The notes beneath the pieces were generated by a model, which saw only the letters and a list, made by a program, of their open reading frames with translations, searched no databases and was not told the origin of the DNA. Source: DASVTR01 sp033855775 (GTDB lineage: Bacteria > Acidobacteriota > Blastocatellia > Pyrinomonadales > Pyrinomonadaceae). From it: DNA of 64,000 nucleotides. Position 1 is the stretch's first letter; each line of letters begins with the position of its first letter. The stretch covers positions 56,679 through 120,678 of the forward strand of contig JAWVFT010000053.1 in assembly GCA_033855775.1 (NCBI GenBank), read 5' to 3'. Positions 34,454 through 41,973 of this stretch are shown piece after piece. The position numbers and the translations under genes are program-made.

Positions 34454-34727
34454 AGCCACTCGACAATTCGTCAACAGCCGACGCCGACGCCAGCGCGCTT
34501 GCGATGAAAGCGGCGAGGCTTTCATCCTGCGAATTTCAATTGAGGTTAGCTGCGCCTCGCGCGCTTTGTCAACAACCCGTAGATGCAGCCGCGGGGCGGA
34601 GGCTGAGAGAGAAAAATGGCGCAAGGGAAACGCGGAATGAAAGCCCCGCGCTTTGTCGCTCTCAGTTCTACACGCGGGGCGCGTCGCGGCTTTGACCGGC
34701 CCGCCGCTCTTTGCCTTCATCGTTTGC

Positions 34728-34757
34728 TTGACAGTTTTTGCCGCCGCTCTCTATCAT
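34728..34757 (+). promoter_or_regulatory. Sigma70-like promoter of the HU gene
   Basis: TTGACA (34728-34733) and TATCAT (34752-34757) are spaced 18 nt, giving a start near 34764 and a leader of about 63 nt that contains GGAGG before the GTG start codon. Confidence 0.65.
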
Positions 34758-34778
34758 CGCAATCAGGTAGCGAACCGC

Positions 34779-34791
34779 CTTGATTATCAAG
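34779..34791. promoter_or_regulatory. CTTGAT-T-ATCAAG palindrome in HU leader
   Basis: A perfect 13-nt dyad lies about 15 nt after the predicted transcription start of the HU gene and 36 nt before its start codon. The half-site resembles TTGAT/ATCAA of Crp/Fnr-type operators, but the spacing here is 1 nt instead of 4, so a different regulator or HU autoregulation is possible. Confidence 0.35.
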
Positions 34792-34826
34792 CCCACTTCA
34801 ATTGTCGCGGACGGAGGCCGAAGAGC

Positions 34827-35165
34827 GTGATTAAACTCGATATTGTTAACCGTGTGGCGGATCGCACGGGCGTGCCGAAGATGAAGGCCGAGCAGGCTGT
34901 CGATGCGCTGTTCCATTCGATGAAAGAGGCGTTGATGCGCGGCGAGCGCATCGAACTGCGCGGCTTCGGCGTCTTCGTCGTCAAGCCCAGAAAGCGCGGC
35001 GTGGGCCGCAACCCGCGCACAGGCGAAGAGGTGGCGATTCCCTCCGGCAAGACCATCCGCTTCAAGCCCGGCAAGGAACTGCAAGCCCACGAAGGCTCAG
35101 CCGCAAACTCAAACGCCCCGACGGCGACCGGCGCGGCGCCGCCGCTGCCCGACGCGGAATACTGA
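34827..35165 (+). CDS. HU family DNA-binding protein
   Basis: HU/IHF proteins bend DNA as dimers and organise the nucleoid. The helical body (DIVNRVADRTGVPKMKAEQAVDALFHSMKEAL) and the arm signature GRNPRTGEEVAIPSGKTIRFKPGKEL with the intercalating Pro are intact. The GTG at 34827 is chosen because GGAGG lies 9 nt upstream and the family starts here; the in-frame extension to 34653 is spurious. A C-terminal tail of about 20 residues rich in Ala, Pro and Thr is extra to the fold. Divergent from lepB. Confidence 0.95.
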   Translation: MIKLDIVNRVADRTGVPKMKAEQAVDALFHSMKEALMRGERIELRGFGVFVVKPRKRGVGRNPRTGEEVAIPSGKTIRFKPGKELQAHEGSAANSNAPTATGAAPPLPDAEY

Positions 35166-35280
35166 AAGACAGTGACAAGGGACAAGTGATAGGTGGCAAG
35201 CTAAAGCCGGACGCTCAATGCTCACGGCTCGTCGCCTGTTCTTACTCGTCACTTGTTGCTTGTCACTTGTCACTGCTTTT
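35166..35280. repeat. Heptamer palindrome joining HU stop to M50 peptidase start (family A, copy 3)
   Basis: 35170-35186 and 35259-35275 pair at 16 of 17 positions (GTGACAAG units). The HU stop ends 4 nt before the left arm and the peptidase ATG begins 5 nt after the right arm. The loop shares CGTCGCCTGTTCTT with copy 2. Confidence 0.8.
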
Positions 35281-36312
35281 ATGTCCGAATCAGTCCAAGC
35301 TATTCCGCCCTTTGTTGACTCGCCCGCGCCTTACGCCCGACCGCGCCGCAAGGCCGCGCGCCCGACCTCGCGCGAGTGGGCACGCCACACGGCGCTCTTT
35401 CTCTTAACAGCCCTGACTTCGACCATCGGCGGCATTATGCTCGTCAGCACGGAGGTCGCAGAGCCTCAACTGCGCGCGCCCGCCTCCTTGCTCGACTACA
35501 TCCTTTACATTCCAGAATATTATCTGCTGACGCTCGGCGCGTATCTCGGCCACGCCTTCGCGCATCCGCCCGTGCTGGCGCAGGGAGCGATGTTCGCAGG
35601 CTCGCTGCTCTTGATTCTGGGAGCGCACGAAGCCGGACATTACGTGGCCTGCCGTCGCTACGGCGTGGACGCGACGCTGCCGTTCTTTATTCCCGCGCCG
35701 CCGCTCTTTCTGGCCGGGACGTTCGGCGCGTTCATCAAAATCAAGTCGCCGATTCCGTCGCGCCGCGCGCTCTTCGACATCGGCGTGGCGGGGCCTTTGG
35801 CCGGATTCGTCGTCGCCGTCCCCATCGCCATCATCGGCATCCTGCTGCTTCAGCCCGCGCCCCAGGCCAGCGACGGCCTTGCTCTCAGTTTCAACGACCC
35901 GCTGCTCTTTCGCTTGATTAGCGGCGCGTTCGGCGTCAACTTCGCCGTGACAAACGTCAACCCTTTTCACATGGCGGCGTGGATTGGACTGCTGGTGACG
36001 AGTTTGAACTTGATGCCTGTCGGACAACTCGACGGCGGGCACGCGACCTACGCGGTCTTCGGCGCGCGGCTGCACAAGTGGCTCGGTCGCGCGGCTTTCG
36101 TCATCATGGCTGCGCTGGCCGTGCTCGGCTGGTTCTGGCATGGCAGCCCGAGCGGCTTTCTTTACAGCGTGCTGCTGGCCGTGATGCTGCGCGTGCGCCA
36201 TCCGCAGACCGAAGACACGACGCCGCTCGACCGCCCGCGACTGCTCGTCGCATTGCTCACGCTGCTGGTCTTCATCTTCTGCTTCATGCCTTTCCCGATT
36301 ACCATCACTTAA
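35281..36312 (+). CDS. Site-2 protease-like M50 metallopeptidase
   Basis: M50 proteases cleave substrates inside the membrane. Zinc ligands are visible as H116-E117-x-x-H120 in LGAHEAGHYVAC and D251 in LMPVGQLDGGHA, the hallmark of group III/EGY1-like site-2 proteases. About eight membrane segments are present, and the FGAFIKIKSPIPSRRALFDIGVAGPLAG segment is typical. No PDZ domain is seen. ATG 35281 directly follows a heptamer palindrome without ribosome binding site. The neighbours (HU upstream, convergent small gene downstream) do not reveal a substrate; an anti-sigma factor or a signal-peptide remnant are typical ones. Confidence 0.9.
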   Translation: MSESVQAIPPFVDSPAPYARPRRKAARPTSREWARHTALFLLTALTSTIGGIMLVSTEVAEPQLRAPASLLDYILYIPEYYLLTLGAYLGHAFAHPPVLAQGAMFAGSLLLILGAHEAGHYVACRRYGVDATLPFFIPAPPLFLAGTFGAFIKIKSPIPSRRALFDIGVAGPLAGFVVAVPIAIIGILLLQPAPQASDGLALSFNDPLLFRLISGAFGVNFAVTNVNPFHMAAWIGLLVTSLNLMPVGQLDGGHATYAVFGARLHKWLGRAAFVIMAALAVLGWFWHGSPSGFLYSVLLAVMLRVRHPQTEDTTPLDRPRLLVALLTLLVFIFCFMPFPITIT

Positions 36313-36397
36313 CAAAACGAAGACCGCCGCGCAGCAAGACGAACTCAATCATCATGCTGCGCGACGGTCAAAACTGCCGCTTCAACTTGTTCGGAAA

Positions 36398-36757
36398 TTA
36401 ATGTCTGGGGCGCGGCGCTCTGGGAGGCGGCGGCGGAGCGTCGTCTTCATCGAAAGCAGCCACAGGCGCGGCGGGGGCGACGGGCGCAGCGGGCGGCAGC
36501 GGCGGAGCGAAAGGCTCTGCGCGATACGGCAACTCAGCCGTGCGCGCACGCGCCTTGCGACAGCCTCCATAACCCTCGTAGCTTCTGCCCTCATCAATGG
36601 AAAGCGACTGCGGCGGAATCGTGAACTGCTGCCTGCTGCCATGTCTTGTCAAGCGCGCCAGCGGGTCGAATCCGCCGAGAGCCACGGCAGCGGTCAGGCC
36701 GATTAAAAAAGTCAGCAAGCCAACGATTAGATGCAGGACGAGTCTTCGGGTATTCAT
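36398..36757 (-). CDS. Small Pro-rich membrane-anchored protein
   Basis: A basic start and one hydrophobic segment (LHLIVGLLTFLIGLTAAVAL) anchor a protein of 119 residues. The rest is polar and ends in a tail rich in Pro, Ala and Asp. Two Cys/Gly features (EGYGGCRKARAR) are the only distinctive motif. No family recognised. It is convergent with the M50 gene and follows the gene at 36830 by 72 nt in the opposite reading order. Function unknown. Confidence 0.55.
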   Translation of the reverse strand: MNTRRLVLHLIVGLLTFLIGLTAAVALGGFDPLARLTRHGSRQQFTIPPQSLSIDEGRSYEGYGGCRKARARTAELPYRAEPFAPPLPPAAPVAPAAPVAAFDEDDAPPPPPRAPRPRH

Positions 36758-36829
36758 AATTGTCTTCCTCTTAAACGATAGAGATGCGCGCTGGCGCGTT
36801 TCGGTTGACCGCCGTGGGCCAACAAAATT

Positions 36830-37801
36830 TCAAGCGGCGGCTCCGGCCGGCAGCAATCCTTTTATCTCGCGCACCACGCGCTGGACTTCCTGCTGGTCTG
36901 CCACAGCCATCATGAAAAACTTGTAGCCCTGATGAAAACAGAGGACGCCGTTTGCGAAGAGCCACACGCCGTCCAGAAAAGGATTGCCGCCGAGGAGCCA
37001 ACTGATGGGAGCGCCGACAATCGGCCCCGGCTGCAAAATCTGCGCCCACATCGCCGCGCCCGCCGCGCAACTGAAGGCTCCGAGCAAGGGCGCGCCCACA
37101 TACTTAACTATCTTGCGCTCAAACTCCGCGCGCCTTTGCGCGGCCTCCGCCAAGTCTCCACGCGCGGCCAACTCTTCCTGCTCTTTCAAGTAGCCGTCAA
37201 ACTTTTCGGACGCCTTGCGCAGGGCATAGACGGGCAGAGCCGAATGGGTGAACCAATGCGGGTGCGCGCCTATCAGCACGGCGTCGAGGCCGGGAAACGA
37301 CGCGCCGAAGCGCACGCCCGTCGCCAGTGAAAATGTGACGAGCGCGGCCTTGCCCGGATTCTTCTTAATCCAGTTGCCCGCCTTGAGCAGCCCTGAAGTG
37401 GCGGCGGTCGAGGCTCTGGTCAAGCGCGCGCCCGCTCCTGCAAACTGCGCGGCGCGTTCGTAGTAATCCTTCGCGCCCTCAAACACGTCTCCGGCCTTCT
37501 CTCCGGCAGTCCCGGCAGCCGCGCGAAAAGCTTCTCCGGCTTCGCGCGCGCGACGCTGAGCGTCCTCGGCAGCGCGGCGCGCTCGCTCCTTTACGTCGAA
37601 CTCTTCGCTCAAGCGTTCGGCTTCGGCGCGGGCGCGTTCGGCTCCGCCGCTGATGGTTTCCGCGCCCAGACGGGCAGCATCCTGCGCCGCCCGCGCGCCA
37701 TCCTCGACGCGCTCCTTAATGCCATACTTCTCATCCAACTCGCGCGCCTTGCGCCGCGCCGCGCGCTGCCATTCGTCGAGTTTGTCTTTATAATCAGCCA
37801 T
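36830..37801 (-). CDS. Hypothetical protein with long amphipathic helical N terminus
   Basis: Residues 1-120 are almost pure Ala/Arg/Glu heptad-like helix (RAEAERLSEEFDVKERARRA), as in apolipoprotein- or LEA-like proteins, and should lie on membranes or form a coiled coil. Residues 130-320 form a second domain with several hydrophobic stretches (AALVTFSLATGVRFGASF; AAGAAMWAQILQPGPIVGAP; LFANGVLCFHQGYKFFM) that look membrane-associated. The start ATG begins MADYKDKLDEWQR. No family recognised. Separated from the small gene downstream by 72 nt. Confidence 0.65.
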   Translation of the reverse strand: MADYKDKLDEWQRAARRKARELDEKYGIKERVEDGARAAQDAARLGAETISGGAERARAEAERLSEEFDVKERARRAAEDAQRRAREAGEAFRAAAGTAGEKAGDVFEGAKDYYERAAQFAGAGARLTRASTAATSGLLKAGNWIKKNPGKAALVTFSLATGVRFGASFPGLDAVLIGAHPHWFTHSALPVYALRKASEKFDGYLKEQEELAARGDLAEAAQRRAEFERKIVKYVGAPLLGAFSCAAGAAMWAQILQPGPIVGAPISWLLGGNPFLDGVWLFANGVLCFHQGYKFFMMAVADQQEVQRVVREIKGLLPAGAAA

Positions 37802-37914
37802 CGCTCTTTCGCTCCGCTTTCCGTCCTTCGGCTTCTGAGTTTAAAGTCTCCATGTTCAAATTAAAGCAGCGAATCCGAAACCTCAAACTTGAAAGCTGAA
37901 AAGTCCGTCTCAGG

Positions 37915-38838
37915 TTATACGTCCGGCGCGCTCTCAGTGTTCGCTTCAGATGGAAGGCTGCGGCCCACGCGATTGCGGCCAAGCCGTTTCGCTTCGTACA
38001 TCGCCGCGTCCGCGACCGAAACCAACTCGCGTCTCGTCGCGGCGCACAAAGGAAATTCCGCCACGCCGAAACTCGCCGTAATCCGCCCGACAATCGGAAT
38101 CTCTGTTTCGCTGATAGCGCGCCGCAAACGCTCTGCCGTGTCAACTCCGCCGTCGAACTCTGTTTCCGGCAGGATGACCGCAAACTCTTCGCCGCCCATG
38201 CGCGCAGCCATGTCTATGCCACGCGTTTCGGCTTGCAAAGTTTTTGCTAACTGGCGGATGGTTTCGTCGCCCTGCTCATGGCCGTGCGTGTCGTTGACGG
38301 CCTTGAAGTTGTCAATGTCGAGCAGCAGCAGGCAGAAAGGGCGGCTGTACCGGAGCGTGCGCGTCACTTCCCGTTCCAGTTGACGCTCGAAGCGGCGGCG
38401 ATTGGCGAGGCCGGTCAGATGGTCTGTAAACGCTTGTTCTTCGCAGGTGTTGAGATATTCCTTGAAATCGAGCAGCGTGCGCGCGCGCGCCAAAAGCAGG
38501 TCAATATCCGTCGGGTCAGTGATATAGCCGAGCGCGCCGACCTCGGAGCCGTAGCGCACGCCTTCGGCATCGTTGCGGGCGGCGGTTTGAATAATGACCG
38601 GGATGAACTTGGTCTGCGGATTGGCGCGCACACGCCGCGCCAACTCATAGCCGTCGAGCTTCGGCATCATCACATCCGTGATAATCAAATCCGGCTGAAA
38701 AGATTGGACGGCGGCCAGCCCCGCCTCGCCATCGTTGGCCGTGCGGACTTCATAACCGGCCATTTGGAGGGCAATCGTGAGGAGCATCCGCTTATCAGGC
38801 TCGTCGTCAACCACCAGAACGTTGAATTTCTCTGCCAT
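37915..38838 (-). CDS. Response regulator receiver-GGDEF diguanylate cyclase (PleD-like)
   Basis: The N-terminal receiver (residues 5-125) has the acidic pair D11-D12 and phospho-acceptor D55 in LIITDVMMPKLDG, but the Lys usually found before the final Pro is replaced (GYITDPTD). The C-terminal GGDEF domain has an active GGEEF motif at 215-219 and a product-inhibition site RxxD (RGID) at 206-209, so it should make cyclic di-GMP. ATG 38838 is taken because the receiver starts directly after it; an in-frame codon at 38955 would add 39 residues of poor quality. No ribosome binding site is evident. The cognate kinase is not adjacent. Confidence 0.9.
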   Translation of the reverse strand: MAEKFNVLVVDDEPDKRMLLTIALQMAGYEVRTANDGEAGLAAVQSFQPDLIITDVMMPKLDGYELARRVRANPQTKFIPVIIQTAARNDAEGVRYGSEVGALGYITDPTDIDLLLARARTLLDFKEYLNTCEEQAFTDHLTGLANRRRFERQLEREVTRTLRYSRPFCLLLLDIDNFKAVNDTHGHEQGDETIRQLAKTLQAETRGIDMAARMGGEEFAVILPETEFDGGVDTAERLRRAISETEIPIVGRITASFGVAEFPLCAATRRELVSVADAAMYEAKRLGRNRVGRSLPSEANTESAPDV

Positions 38839-39144
38839 AGTTTTGAGGAAAATTTTATCGCTTGCGCGCGTCAAAGCTTCGTGATAGAGTGACGCCTCTT
38901 CGGTTGTTGTGCTTATTCGTTTTGAAAGCTTACCTGCCTTACCGAATCCGTGCAAGAACTGAAGTATTTAATGCCTCGCGCGCTACTACTTTAATAGGCA
39001 TATCCCATACCTGATTTCGACCCATTATTTTGCGTCTCCGTCATTATTTCTCGCTGCAAGAAGTCGGTCGTTCGGCGGTAAACATCGGCGATAAGCTTTA
39101 AGCCTTTACTCAAACCCCCATGAGCCATAAAGGAACACCCCAAC
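38839..39144. other. Divergent intergenic region
   Basis: This 306-nt region lies between the divergent receiver-GGDEF and Crp/Fnr genes and must hold both promoters. No strong -35/-10 pair and no Crp/Fnr-type dyad was found, and no coding frame is convincing. Confidence 0.45.
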
Positions 39145-39855
39145 ATGCCACATAAACGCGCCTGCGACTTCTCTGTAGAAGACTGCGCCGAACTGATTCG
39201 TCAAACGGATTGGAGCGCCGGACTCGGCGAAGCCTTGATTGGCAGGCTCGCTGGCAGTTCCACCTGCCTCGATTTTCGCCGCCGCCGTTTCGTTTACCGC
39301 GCGGGCGACGCCGCCGACGCGCTCTACGTGATTGCGCGCGGGCGCGTCAAATTGTGCCGCATTGAGCCGAGCACCAAACGCGAGGCCGTGATAGACATTC
39401 TCTCGGCTGGCGCGCTGTTTGGCGAATCCGCGCTCTACGACGCAGGCTCAAGGGAAAACTGCGCCGTCGCTTACGAAAACTCGCGCCTGTTGCGCATACC
39501 GATGGGGGAGTTTCAAAGGGGGATGGTCGAAGACCACGCCTTGTATGATTACACCTTCCGCCTCATCGGTCAACGCCGCGCCCATGCCGAACGCCGCGTC
39601 ACGGACTTTGCCCTCGACGCGATTCCGGCCCGTCTTGAGAAACTGCTGATCGAGTATTCAGACCGCTACGGCGTCCACGACGACACGGGCGTGCTGATAG
39701 ACATTCCGCTGCCGCACCGCGAAATCGCCTCCATCGTCGGCTCCACGCGCGAGAGCGTCACCGTCCGCTTGAACGCCATGCGCCGCGAAGGTATCATTGA
39801 TTTCGTCAATCGCAGGATTTTAATCAAGCGCCCGAAATCGCTGGCAGCAGCTTAA
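39145..39855 (+). CDS. Crp/Fnr family transcriptional regulator
   Basis: The protein has a cyclic-nucleotide-binding beta-roll (residues 30-140, with VYRAGDAADALYVIARGRVKL and LFGESALYD) and a C-terminal winged helix with IPLPHREIASIVGSTRESVTVRLNAMRREGII, which is the DNA-recognition helix-turn-helix. Cysteines near the N terminus (RACDFSVEDC) are too few and too close for an Fnr iron-sulphur cluster, so ligand or redox sensing is open. AAAGGA lies about 10 nt before the ATG. It is divergent from the receiver-GGDEF gene, which it might control; that is inference only. Confidence 0.9.
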   Translation: MPHKRACDFSVEDCAELIRQTDWSAGLGEALIGRLAGSSTCLDFRRRRFVYRAGDAADALYVIARGRVKLCRIEPSTKREAVIDILSAGALFGESALYDAGSRENCAVAYENSRLLRIPMGEFQRGMVEDHALYDYTFRLIGQRRAHAERRVTDFALDAIPARLEKLLIEYSDRYGVHDDTGVLIDIPLPHREIASIVGSTRESVTVRLNAMRREGIIDFVNRRILIKRPKSLAAA

Positions 39856-39870
39856 GAGAAAGCAAGAGCG

Positions 39871-39998
39871 GCAAAGGTCAAAAGGCAAAGTGGCGAAAGC
39901 AGGGTTGCTGCCGGATTTTGAGAGAGCCTTTCAAGGCAGTTTCGTAAAATCCGTCAAAGCGTTTTCCGCTCGCCTTTTGTCTTTTGCTTTTTTATTTT
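39871..39998. repeat. AAAGGCA-unit palindrome before yacG
   Basis: 39871-39886 and 39972-39987 pair at 14 of 16 positions (AAAGGTC/AAAGGCA units), and a nested 8-bp stem (CGGATTTT, 39912-39919 with 39946-39953) lies inside. The run TTTTTTATTTT after it reaches the yacG ATG. It can also act as an intrinsic terminator of the regulator gene. Confidence 0.65.
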
Positions 39999-40202
39999 AT
40001 GAACTGTCCGACCTGCGGGAAGCCAATCAAGTGGGAAGATAATCCGACCCGTCCCTTCTGTTCCGAACGCTGTAAGCTGATAGACTTTGGCCGTTGGGCC
40101 AATGAAGAGTACCGCGTTCCCGTCGCTGAAATTCCGCTCGCAGAAAACGAACCCGCGCCGGCTCTGCCTCCGGCAACTCAAGATGAAGACGACCGCGGCT
40201 AA
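39999..40202 (+). CDS. yacG: DNA gyrase inhibitor YacG
   Basis: YacG is a small zinc protein that binds GyrB and blocks DNA binding by gyrase. The four zinc ligands CPTC and CSERC are present, followed by the family motif [15 protein letters not shown]. The length of 67 residues is normal. ATG 39999 is the family start ([12 protein letters not shown]); a few in-frame codons upstream come from the T-rich end of a palindromic repeat. Usually linked to coaE, which is not present here. Confidence 0.95.
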   Translation: MNCPTCGKPIKWEDNPTRPFCSERCKLIDFGRWANEEYRVPVAEIPLAENEPAPALPPATQDEDDRG

Positions 40203-40312
40203 AGCGCGCGAAGCCGCGAAGCACGGCCCCTCACTTTGTCCTTTTGTCCTTTGAGCTTGCCGCTTTTCCCTTATAATGTTCCGGCAACAGTTCCGCTTGC
40301 TGGAGTTTCAAG

Positions 40313-40954
40313 ATGTCTCTTGCTCAATCGAGAATGTCCGTCTTGCGCGCGCGGCGCAGGGCTTTGACGTGCGGCCTCGTCTGCCTGTTGCTCTTGCTTC
40401 TGGCGGCGTGCAACGACAGCCCGCCGCCCGTCGCCAGGACTCCTTCGGGACGGACTCCGCCGCGCACGCAGTTTCCGATGCCGCCCGCGCAGAGCGTCCC
40501 GCCAAGCGGCGCGGATGGCAGCCAGCCGAACAACTTCACGTTGATGGACAATAGCCGGAAGCAGTTGGCTGACTACGCGGGCGAGGTCGTCGTGCTCGAT
40601 TTTTACGCGACGTGGTGCCCGCCCTGCCGCGAAGAGACGCCGCACCTGATCGAGTTGCACAAGCGATACGGCTCGCAGGGCTTGCGCATCATCGGTCTTA
40701 ACGTCGGCGGCCCCGATGACCGCGACAAGGTGCCGGACTTCATCAACGAGTACAAGATTCCCTACGCGCTCGGATTTCCAGACCCGGAGATGGCCAGCCT
40801 TTATCTCTCCGACGACGACCGCATCCCGCAGGCTTTCGTCTTCAACCGCACGGGCAAGCTCGTCAAACGCTTCGTCAGTTACGACGAGACGATGCCCGCC
40901 GAGCTTGAGCGCGTGATTAAAGAGCAACTCGCCCTGCGCGGCGGAAGCAATTAG
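40313..40954 (+). CDS. TlpA-like thiol-disulfide oxidoreductase lipoprotein
   Basis: A hydrophobic signal ends in the lipobox LLAAC (Cys33), then a Pro-rich linker to about residue 70 leads into a thioredoxin fold with the active site WCPPC (C102, C105) in DFYATWCPPCREETPHL. The cis-Pro segment is RIPQAFVF. Such proteins reduce or form disulfides outside the cytoplasm, often for cytochrome c maturation. GGAG lies 7 nt before the ATG. The leader upstream (40232-40275) contains TTTGTCC-type heptamers. A reducing partner such as CcdA is not in the window. Confidence 0.9.
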   Translation: MSLAQSRMSVLRARRRALTCGLVCLLLLLLAACNDSPPPVARTPSGRTPPRTQFPMPPAQSVPPSGADGSQPNNFTLMDNSRKQLADYAGEVVVLDFYATWCPPCREETPHLIELHKRYGSQGLRIIGLNVGGPDDRDKVPDFINEYKIPYALGFPDPEMASLYLSDDDRIPQAFVFNRTGKLVKRFVSYDETMPAELERVIKEQLALRGGSN

Positions 40955-41064
40955 GCCAACGACGAAAGAGGAAGGATGAAGCGGCAGCTATTCAAAGCGA
41001 GTCGGCGCGTCTTCGCTGGTAGCCGCATCTTCATCGCTGCTGCCCTTAACAGAACGGAGCGCGG

Positions 41065-41838
41065 ATGATACGCGAAAAGCTGGTAGAGAAAGGCGTGGGC
41101 GCGCAGACGGGCTTTCGCTGGCGCGGCCATGAAGTGTCGCGCATCGAAGGCTTGGCCGATGCCGTCTTCGGGTTTGCGATTACGCTGTTGGTCGTCTCGC
41201 TCGAAGTCCCGAAGACGTTCGGCGAACTGGTCGGGATGATGAACGGCCTCGGAGCCTTCGCCATCAGCTTTCTGATGCTCTTCATCGTCTGGTTTAATCA
41301 CTATCGCTTCTTTCGTCGCTACGGCTTGCAGGACAACTTCACCGTCTGGCTCAACGCCGTGCTGCTCTTCGTCGTCCTCTTCTACGTTTACCCGCTCAAG
41401 TTTCTCTTTACGTGGCTGTTCAATGTCTTCACAGGCGGGCGCGGCCTTGTGCGGCTTACTGACGGCACGACGGCGGAGATGGTTGAAACCACGCAGACTT
41501 CAAAGCTGATGATTATTTACGGCGTCGGCTACGTCGCTGTCTTCTCTATTTTCGTACTGCTCTACTGGCATGCTTACCGCAAACGCGCCGAGCTTGACTT
41601 GAACGAGTTAGAGCGCTTCGACACGCGCAACGAGATGCAGGAGAGCGGCATCAACGTCGTCATCGGTTCAATCTCGCTGGCTCTGGCCTCCATCGGCGGG
41701 CCGCGTTATGCTGGCATGTCCGGCTGGTCTTACATGCTGCTCGGCCCCGCGCTCGGCATTCACGGCTTCATGATGGGAGCGCGCAGGAGCAAGCTGGAGA
41801 AGCGATTCACGGTCGAAGCCGAAGCCAAAGCCGCTTGA
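41065..41838 (+). CDS. TMEM175-like (DUF1211) potassium-channel-family membrane protein
   Basis: TMEM175 proteins are potassium channels with a pore lined by the first helix. The hallmark R-x-E-x-(F/L)-(S/A)-D motif is seen as SRIEGLADAVFGFAITLLVVSLEVP, with Ala replacing the usual Ser of FSD. FMLFIVWFNHYRFFRR follows as helix 3. About six membrane helices are present. GGAG lies 5-6 nt before the ATG. Channel activity of this bacterial member is inference. The C terminus is cytoplasmic and charged. Confidence 0.85.
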   Translation: MIREKLVEKGVGAQTGFRWRGHEVSRIEGLADAVFGFAITLLVVSLEVPKTFGELVGMMNGLGAFAISFLMLFIVWFNHYRFFRRYGLQDNFTVWLNAVLLFVVLFYVYPLKFLFTWLFNVFTGGRGLVRLTDGTTAEMVETTQTSKLMIIYGVGYVAVFSIFVLLYWHAYRKRAELDLNELERFDTRNEMQESGINVVIGSISLALASIGGPRYAGMSGWSYMLLGPALGIHGFMMGARRSKLEKRFTVEAEAKAA

Positions 41839-41973
41839 CGAGTGGGCGACGAGCTATCCGAAAGCCTGCTATCGAACGGGCGGCAAGTGAGGACACAGAA
41901 GATTCGACGCGCCATGCCAAACGTCAAACACATCAATCGCTCGTCCTTCATCGCTCGTCTTTAAACTAAACCT

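Noticed and set aside
33746..34720. Extended signal peptidase start at 34720
   Set aside because: The extra 89 residues are basic low-complexity sequence and overlap the divergent HU promoter.
34653..34826. N-terminal extension of HU with a membrane-like segment
   Set aside because: HU proteins start at the GTG at 34827, which has GGAGG 9 nt upstream; the extension lies over the promoter.
40276..40554. Small gene beginning at ATG 40276 before the TlpA-like gene
   Set aside because: The frame is out of phase with the TlpA-like gene, overlaps it widely and has no recognisable sequence. The ATG at 40313 has a good ribosome binding site.
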